A stretch of DNA of 33,604 nt from Lachnospiraceae bacterium (GTDB lineage: Bacteria > Bacillota > Clostridia > Lachnospirales > Lachnospiraceae): contig SVFQ01000023.1 of NCBI GenBank assembly GCA_015056765.1, forward strand, positions 1 through 33,604. Reading direction: 5' to 3'. The translations under genes were made by a program, and so were the position numbers. Of the stretch, positions 7,832 to 15,546 are shown piece by piece (position 1 is the first letter of the stretch; every line of letters begins with the position of its first letter). The notes under the pieces are model-generated. The model was not told the origin of the DNA. It made no database searches and saw only the letters and a list, made by a program, of their open reading frames with translations.

Positions 7832-9895
7832 ATGAAAAACAAAGGAAGATATTACATTACAACAGCAATTGCTTATACTTCAGGTAAGCCGCATATCGGT
7901 AACACCTATGAAGTAATCATGGCAGATAGCATTGCTCGTTATAAGAGAGCGGATGGATATGATGTGCATTTCCAGACCGGTAGTGACGAGCATGGTCAGA
8001 AAATCGAAACCAGAGCAATCGAAGAAGGCATGAGCCCAAAGGAGTTTGTAGATAAAACTGCAGGCACTATTAAGCATCTGTGGGATATGATGAATACTTC
8101 CTATGATCGTTTTATTCGTACAACAGATGAGGACCATGAGAAGCAGGTTCAGAAGATTTTCAAAAGATTATATGATCAGGGTGACATCTACAAAGGTGCC
8201 TATGAAGGTATGTACTGTACAGAGTGTGAGGCTTTCTATACCACCTCTCAGTTGAAAGATGGCGTATGCCCTGAATGTGGTGGGAAAGTACATCCTGAGA
8301 AGGAAGAAGCATATTTCTTCAAGATGAGCAAATATGCTGACAAGTTGATTGAGCATATCAATACACACCCTGAGTTTATTCAGCCGGTATCTCGTAAAAA
8401 TGAGATGATGAACAACTTCTTATTACCTGGACTTCAGGATTTGTGTGTATCCAGAACATCCTTCAAATGGGGTATTCCGGTAGACTTTGATCCAAAGCAC
8501 GTGGTATACGTATGGCTGGATGCGCTGACCAACTATATCACAGGTATTGGTTATGATGCAGAAGGTAACAGCTCTGAACTTTACAAGAAAAACTGGCCTT
8601 GCGATTTGCACTTGATTGGAAAGGATATTATCAGATTCCATACAATTTACTGGCCTATTTTCTTAATGGCATTAGGCGAGCCTTTGCCAAAACAGGTCTT
8701 TGGTCATCCTTGGCTTTTACAGGGTGGCGAGAAGATGAGCAAGAGTAAAGGAAACGTAATCTACGCAGATGATTTGGTAGATTTGTTTGGCGTGGATGCG
8801 GTACGTTACTTTGTACTTCACGAAATGCCATATGAAAATGATGGTGTCATTACTTGGGAGTTAATGGTAGAGCGTGTTAACGCAGACCTTGCCAATACAC
8901 TTGGTAACCTTGTAAATCGTACTATCTCCATGACCAACAAATATTTTGGTGGTGTAGTAGAGAATAAAGGCGTTACAGAAGAGGTAGATGCTAATCTGAA
9001 AGAGACCATTACCGCTGTTTATGACAAAGTAGAGAAACATATGGATTCTCTTCGCGTAGCGGATGCTTTAACAGATATTTTCTCTATCTTTAAACGTTGC
9101 AATAAATACATTGACGAAACAGAGCCATGGGTACTGGCAAAAGATGATGCAAAGAAAGATCGTCTTGCCACTGTACTGTATAACCTTGTAGAAGGCATCT
9201 GCATCGGTACTACTCTTGTAGCACCTTTCCTGCCGGAAACTGCAGAGCGTATTATGAAGCAGCTAAACACCAGCCTTCGTGATTTTGATACTTTACATGA
9301 GTTTGGTTTATATCCAAGCGGAAATCATGTAACAGATGCTCCTGAAATCCTTTTCGCAAGATTGGATCGTGATGAGATTCTGGCAAAAGCTGAAGACATC
9401 CAGGCCCGTCAGAGAGCAGAATTTTTACAGCACCAGGAAATCGCAAGACAGAATCTGGTAAAAGCCGGTAAGATGACAGAAGAGGAGGCAAAGGCTTTGA
9501 AGGCTGAATTAGAAGGTACTACGGAGGCAGCTCCTCAGGTAGACGGTGTAACAGATATCGAAGCAAAAGAGACTATTACCTATGATGATTTTGCTAAGTG
9601 TCAGTTCCAGGTAGGTGAAATCATTGAGTGTAAGGAAGTACCAAAGTCTAAAAAGCTTCTCTGCTCCCAGGTTAGAATTGGTAGCGAAGTAAGACAGATT
9701 CTTTCCGGTATTAAGCAGTACTATTCTCCGGAAGATATGGTTGGTAAAAAAGTAATGGTGTTAGTAAACCTGGCTCCAAGAGAAATGGCTGGCTTAAAGT
9801 CTGAAGGTATGATTTTGTGCGCAGAAGATGCTGCAGGTAACCTGGCACTCATGACACCGGTATCTGATGTACAGCCGGGCGCAGAAATATGCTAG
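7832..9895 (+). CDS. metG: Methionyl-tRNA synthetase
   Basis: Class I synthetase charging tRNA-Met, 687 aa. The HIGH-type motif is PHIGN (residues 20-24), and the zinc knuckle is CTEC...CPEC near residues 128-150. KMSKS lies near residues 300-304, followed by the anticodon-binding helical domain. From about residue 585 (DFAKCQFQVGEII) there is a fused C-terminal Trbp111-like tRNA-binding domain used for dimerisation, as in Bacillus MetG. The leader (7725-7831) has a small TCGCC/GGCGA hairpin at 7800-7815 but no T-box sequence. Position downstream of rsmI matches Bacillus. No convincing terminator follows. Confidence 0.97.
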   Translation: MKNKGRYYITTAIAYTSGKPHIGNTYEVIMADSIARYKRADGYDVHFQTGSDEHGQKIETRAIEEGMSPKEFVDKTAGTIKHLWDMMNTSYDRFIRTTDEDHEKQVQKIFKRLYDQGDIYKGAYEGMYCTECEAFYTTSQLKDGVCPECGGKVHPEKEEAYFFKMSKYADKLIEHINTHPEFIQPVSRKNEMMNNFLLPGLQDLCVSRTSFKWGIPVDFDPKHVVYVWLDALTNYITGIGYDAEGNSSELYKKNWPCDLHLIGKDIIRFHTIYWPIFLMALGEPLPKQVFGHPWLLQGGEKMSKSKGNVIYADDLVDLFGVDAVRYFVLHEMPYENDGVITWELMVERVNADLANTLGNLVNRTISMTNKYFGGVVENKGVTEEVDANLKETITAVYDKVEKHMDSLRVADALTDIFSIFKRCNKYIDETEPWVLAKDDAKKDRLATVLYNLVEGICIGTTLVAPFLPETAERIMKQLNTSLRDFDTLHEFGLYPSGNHVTDAPEILFARLDRDEILAKAEDIQARQRAEFLQHQEIARQNLVKAGKMTEEEAKALKAELEGTTEAAPQVDGVTDIEAKETITYDDFAKCQFQVGEIIECKEVPKSKKLLCSQVRIGSEVRQILSGIKQYYSPEDMVGKKVMVLVNLAPREMAGLKSEGMILCAEDAAGNLALMTPVSDVQPGAEIC

Positions 9896-9930
9896 AATTG
9901 ATATATAGAGAGAACGTATAGGGGGAAGCA

Positions 9931-10869
9931 ATGAGAAAAGAATATATCAATTTTGATTCCAGAGATGGAAAAACACAAATTGCTGCAGTGCGCTGGATTC
10001 CTGACGGAGAGGTAAAGGGTATTCTTCAAATCGTTCACGGTATGGCTGAATACGTAGAAAGATACGAGGACTTTGCCAGATTTTTGACAGAAAAGGGTAT
10101 CCTCGTGACAGGTGACGATCACCTTGGCCATGGTAGAACGGTTACAGAAAATGGCGCATTACAGGGATACTTCTGTGAAAAGGATCCTGCTACTGTTGTA
10201 GTGAGAGATATTCACAGATTAAAAAAACTGACCCAGGAAGCTTATCCGGGGAAACCATACTTTCTATTAGGACATAGTATGGGATCCTTTATTGCTAGAA
10301 ATTATTTGATCCGCTACGGGAAGGGCATAGACGGTGCCATCATCATGGGCACCGGTATGCAGCCCAAGGGACTTGTGGCAGCCGGCAAATGCATGGCCGG
10401 TTTGTTACGCCTGTTCCAGGGAAGTAAAAAAGAGAGTAAGCTCCTAGACAATATGTCTTTCGGAACTTATCTGGACCATATTCCGGATCATGAGACACAG
10501 TTCGATTGGCTTAGTCGTAACAAAGAAAATGTACAGAAGTACATAGAAGATCCTATGTGTGGATTCTTGTTTACCATTAACGGCTTTCAGACTGTGCTTG
10601 AACTTGTAAATCGTCTGCATGATAAGGATAACCTTTTAGTGATGCCTAGAACGTTACCCGTTTTCTTTGTAGCAGGTGCAGAGGATCCGGTGGGTGAATA
10701 TGGTAAGGCTGTAGAGCGTGTATATCAGTCTTTCCTGGATATCGGAATGACAGATGTAGCCATGAAACTGTATGAGAATGACAGACATGAAATTCTCAAT
10801 GAAGTAGATAAAGAAACGGTCTACGAAGATCTTTATCAGTGGATTACAGAGAAGATGAAGAGAGCATAA
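9931..10869 (+). CDS. Alpha/beta hydrolase (monoacylglycerol lipase/lysophospholipase-like)
   Basis: A 312-aa serine hydrolase of the Hydrolase_4/serine aminopeptidase S33 group. The nucleophile elbow is GHSMGSF with Ser116; HGMAEYVERYEDFA near the N-terminus gives the oxyanion loop; the acid is probably the Asp in GAEDPVG and the His that in NDRHEIL. Related proteins cleave monoacylglycerols or lysophospholipids, but substrate cannot be decided. No signal peptide, so cytoplasmic. It follows metG by 35 bases with a GGGGGAAG ribosome site and no intervening terminator; the GNAT gene begins 4 bases after its stop. Confidence 0.9.
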   Translation: MRKEYINFDSRDGKTQIAAVRWIPDGEVKGILQIVHGMAEYVERYEDFARFLTEKGILVTGDDHLGHGRTVTENGALQGYFCEKDPATVVVRDIHRLKKLTQEAYPGKPYFLLGHSMGSFIARNYLIRYGKGIDGAIIMGTGMQPKGLVAAGKCMAGLLRLFQGSKKESKLLDNMSFGTYLDHIPDHETQFDWLSRNKENVQKYIEDPMCGFLFTINGFQTVLELVNRLHDKDNLLVMPRTLPVFFVAGAEDPVGEYGKAVERVYQSFLDIGMTDVAMKLYENDRHEILNEVDKETVYEDLYQWITEKMKRA

Positions 10870-10873
10870 TCCT

Positions 10874-11356
10874 ATGGAAGCACGGAACGAAGATCGCATT
10901 GTGATTCGATCCGCCAGAATCGATGATTGGGAAAATGTAAAGAAATTAGCCTGGAATACTTTTTTGAAGTATGAGGCAGAGGATTACGGTGTAGAAGGAA
11001 CCAGAAGCTTTCGAGAGTTTCTGGATGATGAAAAACTACACCGTATGTTTCTTTTAGGCGAATATATCGTGTTTATCGCCACCTATAAAGACGAACTTCT
11101 GGGGATGATTTCACTACGAAGTCAAAATCATATATCTCTTTTATTTGTGGCAGAGCATTTCCAGCATATGGGTATAGGAAGCGCACTGATACGGTGGGCT
11201 GAGCACTATTTGCACAAAGATATGGGAGAGGACAAAATCACGGTGGATGCAGCGCCCTACGCGGTGGAGTTTTACCATGGCCTAGGATATCAGGACGTAG
11301 ATGTGGAACGATGTATAGATGGTATTCGGTTTACTTCCATGGAGAAAATCTTCTAA
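10874..11356 (+). CDS. GNAT family N-acetyltransferase
   Basis: A 160-aa acyl-CoA-dependent acetyltransferase. The acetyl-CoA-binding motif A reads FVAEHFQHMGIGSALIRWAE (the Q/RxxGxG/A element as QHMGIG), preceded by the beta-strand ISLRSQNHISLL and followed by VEFYHGLGYQ, the usual motif B. The substrate is unknown. Four bases separate it from the hydrolase stop, so the two form a pair that may act on related substrates; that link is inference. No clear terminator is seen after it. Confidence 0.88.
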   Translation: MEARNEDRIVIRSARIDDWENVKKLAWNTFLKYEAEDYGVEGTRSFREFLDDEKLHRMFLLGEYIVFIATYKDELLGMISLRSQNHISLLFVAEHFQHMGIGSALIRWAEHYLHKDMGEDKITVDAAPYAVEFYHGLGYQDVDVERCIDGIRFTSMEKIF

Positions 11357-11496
11357 ATTAGTTAATTTGTATAGAAAAGTGTCTTTTTTTTGTACAAGGT
11401 GAAGGACGAAAAAAGGAAAAAACCGCTGCTTTGGCAATACGACGAGTGAATTATAAAAACTTTGTGAAATAGTGGCATGGTGGTACTTTTGGAAAT

Positions 11497-11507
11497 TATA
11501 GTATACT
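11497..11507 (+). promoter_or_regulatory. Candidate -10 region upstream of the MsmK-like ATPase
   Basis: Overlapping TATAGT (11497-11502) and TATACT (11502-11507) lie 46-50 bases before the ATPase start, but neither has a good -35 at 16-18 bases. The rest of 11357-11552 is AT-rich with one T run (11383-11390), and I find no convincing hairpin or small gene in it. Confidence 0.3.
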
Positions 11508-11552
11508 AGCAACAGTGATAAGATATGACCGCAAGGTATTAGGAGGTATTAC

Positions 11553-12662
11553 ATGGCTAGTTTATCTTTAAAAAACATTTACAAAAGATATCCTAACGGC
11601 TTTGAAGCTGTTAAAGATTTCAATCTGGAAGTAGAAGATAAAGAATTCATCATCTTCGTTGGTCCTTCTGGATGTGGTAAATCCACAACTCTTCGTATGA
11701 TCGCAGGTTTGGAAGATATTTCTGAAGGTGAGTTATACATCGATGGCAAATTGATGAATGACGTTGAGCCTAAGGACAGAGATATTGCGATGGTATTCCA
11801 GAACTATGCTCTGTATCCACATATGACAGTATATGAGAACATGGCATTCGGTTTGAAACTTCGTAAAGTTCCAAAAGACGAAATCGACAAAAAAGTTCGT
11901 GAAGCAGCAAAGATCCTTGACCTGGAGAATCTGTTAGATCGTAAACCAAAGGCTTTGTCCGGTGGTCAGAGACAGCGTGTTGCTATGGGACGTGCTATCG
12001 TTCGTAAACCAAAGGTATTCCTTATGGATGAGCCTCTTTCCAACTTGGATGCTAAACTTCGTGTACAGATGCGTATCGAGATCGCTAAATTACATATGTC
12101 CCTCGGTACAACAATCATCTATGTAACACATGACCAGACAGAAGCTATGACTCTGGGTACCAGAATCGTAGTTCTGAAAGATGGTGTTATCCAGCAGGTT
12201 GATACACCTCAGAACTTATATGAGAAACCACAGAACCTCTTCGTAGCAGGTTTCATGGGATCTCCTCAGATGAACTTCTTAGACGCTGTAGTTAGCGAAA
12301 AAGATGGCGTAGCAAGCCTTGAAATTGATGGCAAGAGCATTCCTCTTCCACCAGCAAAATCCAAAAAACTTATCGAGGGTGGCTATGTAGGCAAGACTGT
12401 AACCTTCGGTATTCGTCCAGAAGATGTATATGATTCTGAAATCATGGTAAATGCAGCACCTGTAACCTTCGATTCCAAGGTTAAAGTTTACGAACTTCTT
12501 GGTGCAGAAGTATTCCTGTATTTCGATTTGGGACAGTTCCCAATTACCGCTAGAGTGGATTCCAGAACAAATGCTAGACCTGGCGATTCCATCAAATTTG
12601 CTTTCGATGTTGAGAAGATTCACGTATTCGACAAAGAAACAGAAAAGACTATTACAAACTAG
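11553..12662 (+). CDS. ugpC: Carbohydrate ABC transporter ATPase (MsmK/UgpC family)
   Basis: A 369-aa ATPase driving sugar uptake by CUT1-type ABC importers. Walker A is GPSGCGKST (37-45), the ABC signature LSGGQRQRVAMGRA, Walker B VFLMDEP followed by LSNLDAKL, and the H-loop VTHDQTEAM. The C-terminal quarter (FGIRPEDVYDSE...) is the TOBE/OB regulatory domain of the MalK group. No permease or binding-protein genes are adjacent, so it is probably a shared ATPase serving several sugar transporters, as MsmK does in streptococci. It has a TAGGAGG ribosome site and a strong terminator right after. High similarity to its family makes the class certain. Confidence 0.95.
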   Translation: MASLSLKNIYKRYPNGFEAVKDFNLEVEDKEFIIFVGPSGCGKSTTLRMIAGLEDISEGELYIDGKLMNDVEPKDRDIAMVFQNYALYPHMTVYENMAFGLKLRKVPKDEIDKKVREAAKILDLENLLDRKPKALSGGQRQRVAMGRAIVRKPKVFLMDEPLSNLDAKLRVQMRIEIAKLHMSLGTTIIYVTHDQTEAMTLGTRIVVLKDGVIQQVDTPQNLYEKPQNLFVAGFMGSPQMNFLDAVVSEKDGVASLEIDGKSIPLPPAKSKKLIEGGYVGKTVTFGIRPEDVYDSEIMVNAAPVTFDSKVKVYELLGAEVFLYFDLGQFPITARVDSRTNARPGDSIKFAFDVEKIHVFDKETEKTITN

Positions 12663-12672
12663 TAAAAGCATT

Positions 12673-12707
12673 GGGTGCTGCCACGATTGTGGCGGCACCC
12701 TTTTTTT
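12673..12707 (+). terminator. Strong Rho-independent terminator after the MsmK-like ATPase
   Basis: Ten-base-pair GC-rich stem GGGTGCTGCC (12673-12682) with GGCGGCACCC (12691-12700), one G-U pair, followed by seven T. Confidence 0.96.
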
Positions 12708-12721
12708 GTAAGGTTTTTTAT

Positions 12722-12729
12722 GCTAAAAT
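12722..12729 (+). promoter_or_regulatory. Candidate extended -10 of the PucR/CdaR-type regulator
   Basis: TGC followed by TAAAAT lies 34 bases before the start codon. No -35 at standard spacing is visible, so the call rests on the extended -10 alone. An AGGAG ribosome site precedes the ATG. Confidence 0.3.
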
Positions 12730-12762
12730 ACTCATGTTATAGAGAAATAGGAGATAGATTGT

Positions 12763-13854
12763 ATGATTTCAAATCAGATTATCTTGCAGAGTATTACAGA
12801 ATTAAAAACAATTACGAAAGTTGATATAGGTGTTTTCGAGCTTAACGGCAGTACTGTTGCCGCTACATTTGAAACAGAGGATATGGATGCGTCTATCATT
12901 TCTGATTTTGCGTCCTCTCAGGCGGAAAGCCAGGTAATTGGAGAGCATCATTTCCTGAAAGTTCTGGATGACGAGGATGAAGTTCACTATATTCTGGACG
13001 CCAGAGCTTTAAGCGAAGATGCATATATGGTAGGTCGAATCGGGGCTTCTCATATTAAAGAATTGATGAAAGCCTATAAAGAAAGATTTGATCGCAATAA
13101 TTTCTTCCAGAATCTGATTCTGGATAACCTGCTATTGGTAGATATCTACAATAGGGCAAAGAAGCTCCACATCACTGAGATGCAGCCTAGAGTAGCATTC
13201 CTGGTTGAAACAGAGAATAATGATACCAATGTAGAAGAATTAATGCGTAGCCTCTTTACTGTACAGAACGGTGATTTTATCACATCTGTAGAGGAAGGTC
13301 GTATTATTCTAATTAAGGCTGTGGAAGAAAATGTCACCAACAAAGAACTAAAGCGTATTGCAAACACCATCGTAGACACCATTAATACAGAGCTTTTAGA
13401 AAATGTCAGAGTAGCATATGGCGCTGTAGTACATGATTTGAAAGACGTATCTAAGTCCTACAAAGAAGCGACTATGGCGGTGGAAGTCGGCAAGATTTTC
13501 TATGTAGAGAAGAAAGTAGTGGCTTACTCTTCTTTGGGTATTGGTCGTTTGATTTATCAGCTACCGATTAGTCTGTGCAAGTTATACATTCAGGAAATCT
13601 TTGGAGATCATATTCCGGAAGAACTGGATGAAGAGACTTTAAATACGGTAGACAAATTCTTTGAAAACAACCTGAACGTATCAGAGACATCCAGACAGTT
13701 GTTTATTCATCGTAACACACTGGTATATCGTATTGAGAAATTACAGAAGGCTACAGGCCTTGATATTCGAACCTTTGACGATGCACTGACTTTAAAGATT
13801 GCGCTGATGGTTGTCAATTATATGAATTATTTAAATGAAAAACAGGACTTCTAG
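12763..13854 (+). CDS. PucR/CdaR-family transcriptional regulator
   Basis: A 363-aa regulator. The C-terminus is a PucR-type helix-turn-helix (HTH_30): FFENNLNVSETSRQLFIHRN, followed by TLVYRIEKL and the family ending DALTLKIALMV. The central part (about 130-260) fits the CdaR GGDEF-like domain without an intact GGDEF active site; the N-terminal 120 residues resemble a small-ligand sensing domain. Relatives respond to sugar acids, purines or amino-acid precursors; the ligand here is unknown. It stands alone after the sugar ATPase terminator; a link to carbohydrate transport is suggestive only. Its 3' end lies inside the terminator hairpin of the convergent gene. Confidence 0.88.
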   Translation: MISNQIILQSITELKTITKVDIGVFELNGSTVAATFETEDMDASIISDFASSQAESQVIGEHHFLKVLDDEDEVHYILDARALSEDAYMVGRIGASHIKELMKAYKERFDRNNFFQNLILDNLLLVDIYNRAKKLHITEMQPRVAFLVETENNDTNVEELMRSLFTVQNGDFITSVEEGRIILIKAVEENVTNKELKRIANTIVDTINTELLENVRVAYGAVVHDLKDVSKSYKEATMAVEVGKIFYVEKKVVAYSSLGIGRLIYQLPISLCKLYIQEIFGDHIPEELDEETLNTVDKFFENNLNVSETSRQLFIHRNTLVYRIEKLQKATGLDIRTFDDALTLKIALMVVNYMNYLNEKQDF

Positions 13855-13873
13855 AGGTTTAGAAAAGTCCTGT
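13838..13873 (-). terminator. Terminator of the radical SAM gene, overlapping both convergent stop codons
   Basis: A perfect 9-bp stem (ACAGGACTT 13842-13850 with AAGTCCTGT 13865-13873). Read on the minus strand it is followed by five T (13842-13838), so it terminates the radical SAM transcript. The loop contains the stop of the plus-strand regulator and the stop of the minus-strand gene. On the plus strand there is no T run after it. Confidence 0.75.
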
Positions 13874-14842
13874 ATAATCAAATGCTGGAATGAAGCTTTC
13901 ATCTGCGACTTCGCGGTCCTGGATGAAAGCTTGTTCTATATTTAGGGATACTGCAAAATCTAATAACGCTTCGTATTCCTCTTCTGTAACACGTCTTTTT
14001 AATTCCGGATAGTCTTCCGGTGGATTCACAGGTGTATATTGACTCATAATACTAAAGAAAACACGATTTCCAAAGGTTTCATACAAATCTTTTAGAATGC
14101 ATTTCGAATCCTGAAGCTGTCCGGGAAGAAGTAAGTGCCGAATAATGACACCTTTCTTGATAAGTCCGGTTTCAGAGAACTCAATCAATTCATCTGTAGT
14201 GGTTGCATTTAAAACAGAGCCGGTTTTTGCATCTGCAAAAACCGGTGAGCCTACCTGACGAACCATTTCTGCGATAGCTTTTTTCGCAATCTGATAGTAG
14301 TTAGGGATGCGTGCATAGCGTTTGGCAACAGCGGAATCGTAATATTTGGCATCTGGTAAGTACACATCGATCAGGCCGTCTAACATATGTAGAGCTTCTA
14401 CTGTCTCCAGGCTGCCTGTATTGTACACAATGGGGATGGTAAGCCCCTTTGATTTAGCCAGTTCCAGAGAGGCGACAATAGATGGAATAAAATGCGTTGG
14501 AGTTACCAGATTAATGTTATGGGCACCATCCTCCTGCAATTTAAGATAGATATCTGCCAGCTGGGAGATGGACAGGTCTTTGCCCACACTTCCTAAAGCG
14601 ATATCTCTGTTTTGGCAGAAGACACATCCCATGGAGCAGCCGGAAAAAAACACGGCACCGGAACCCTTTTGCCCTGAGATACAAGGTTCTTCCCAAAAGT
14701 GCATAGCAGCTCTTGCGGCACGAATGGTAGCAGTTTGGTTGCAAAATCCTGTAGTTCCGACGGCACGATTGATGTGGCAGTGGCGTCCGCATAAGTCGCA
14801 ATTCTGATATGCAGTTAGTAGAGGATGATAGGCATTGTCCAT
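13859..14842 (-). CDS. Radical SAM protein (PflX/YgkA-like)
   Basis: A 327-aa radical SAM enzyme. The cluster motif is CSMGCVFC (Cys69, Cys73, Cys76), within SGCSMGCVFCQNRDIA. Additional N-terminal cysteines (Cys15, Cys18, Cys22, Cys34) suggest a second metal site, as in the COG1313 group annotated as pyruvate formate-lyase-activating-like proteins. No glycyl-radical enzyme is nearby, so its target is unknown. The frame stays open up to 14887, but that segment is the 3' end of the SRP RNA; the ATG at 14842 has GGAG seven bases upstream and gives a family-like N-terminus, so it is preferred. Some transcription may come by read-through from the SRP promoter. Confidence 0.88.
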   Translation of the reverse strand: MDNAYHPLLTAYQNCDLCGRHCHINRAVGTTGFCNQTATIRAARAAMHFWEEPCISGQKGSGAVFFSGCSMGCVFCQNRDIALGSVGKDLSISQLADIYLKLQEDGAHNINLVTPTHFIPSIVASLELAKSKGLTIPIVYNTGSLETVEALHMLDGLIDVYLPDAKYYDSAVAKRYARIPNYYQIAKKAIAEMVRQVGSPVFADAKTGSVLNATTTDELIEFSETGLIKKGVIIRHLLLPGQLQDSKCILKDLYETFGNRVFFSIMSQYTPVNPPEDYPELKRRVTEEEYEALLDFAVSLNIEQAFIQDREVADESFIPAFDYTGLF

Positions 14843-14852
14843 GTTACACTCC

Positions 14853-15047
14853 AAAAAAATGCGTCTGCATGGGGCATCCCATTGCACGCTACACGATTAC
14901 TCCAAATAGGCACCCTCGCGGCACATGAGAGGTTCTACTTAGTGCTGCTTTGTTCCCAACCTGACACGATTCATAGATTCTCATCGCACGAGACCCAAAA
15001 GGAAAACCGTGGCTGCTACAATGGGACGCCCCATACAGACGCACGAT
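14853..15047 (-). ncRNA. ffs: Signal recognition particle RNA (4.5S-like, about 190 nt)
   Basis: The universal SRP domain is visible on the minus strand around 14940-14968: GUGUCAGG, then UUG-GGAA-CAA (GGAA tetraloop), then AGCAGCAC and UAAGU. The RNA ends pair as a 24-bp helix: 15042-15019 with 14884-14861, with only two G-U pairs. A T run (14859-14853) follows as terminator. A consensus promoter sets the 5' end near 15047. I see no Alu-domain sequence outside the closing helix, so it looks like a small-type RNA with a long arm rather than the roughly 270-nt Bacillus form. The ends are inferred to within a few bases. Confidence 0.9.
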
Positions 15048-15054
15048 AATTGAT

Positions 15055-15083
15055 AGTATATAGAGTTTAGCCTTGCTTGTCAA
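15055..15083 (-). promoter_or_regulatory. Consensus promoter of the SRP RNA, -35 inside tadA
   Basis: On the minus strand TTGACA (15083-15078), exactly 17 bases, TATACT (15060-15055). The -35 box is made by the tadA codons for Phe-Asp-Lys near its C-terminus, and the -10 lies just past the tadA stop. Confidence 0.88.
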
Positions 15084-15546
15084 ACTTATTTCGAATACGT
15101 AGCTCTTTGAAAAAGGTTTTCAGAATCGTACTGCATTCCTCTTCCAGCAAACCACGGGTCACCTCCACCTGATGATTGAAAGCAGGCTCTTCTAAAAGAT
15201 TATAGATGCTTCCGGCACATCCGGCTTTCGGATTCATGGCACCGATGAAAACTCTTGGAATGCGAGCTTGCACAATGGCGCCTGCGCACATTTGGCAAGG
15301 CTCTAAAGTGACATAAAGGTCGCATTCTTCAAGGCGCCAGTCGCCGATGACTTTTGTGGCTTTTTTGATTGCAGAAATTTCTGCATGAGACAGGGTGCTT
15401 TTGTCTGTGTTGCGCCTGTTGTAGCCACGTCCTATGATTTTCCCTTCATGGACGATGACGCATCCAATGGGCACTTCCCCTAGGGCTAATGCTTTTTTGG
15501 CCTGCGTCAGCGCTGATTTCATGTATGTTTCATTTATGTTTTTCAT
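15067..15546 (-). CDS. tadA: tRNA-specific adenosine(34) deaminase
   Basis: Converts adenosine 34 to inosine in tRNA-Arg(ACG), 159 aa. The zinc deaminase signature is complete: HAEISAIKKA (His ligand and catalytic Glu) and PCQMCAGAIVQARI (two Cys ligands). GCVIVHEGKIIGRGYNRR and FIGAMNPKAGC are further family features. Its start overlaps the end of trkH by 17 bases, and the ribosome site is weak, so translation is probably coupled. The last codons double as the -35 of the SRP RNA promoter. Confidence 0.94.
   Translation of the reverse strand: MKNINETYMKSALTQAKKALALGEVPIGCVIVHEGKIIGRGYNRRNTDKSTLSHAEISAIKKATKVIGDWRLEECDLYVTLEPCQMCAGAIVQARIPRVFIGAMNPKAGCAGSIYNLLEEPAFNHQVEVTRGLLEEECSTILKTFFKELRIRNKFDKQG

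Noticed and set aside
14843..14887. Upstream in-frame start of the radical SAM gene at 14887
   Set aside because: This segment is the 3' strand of the SRP RNA helix; the ATG at 14842 has its own GGAG and a family-like N-terminus.
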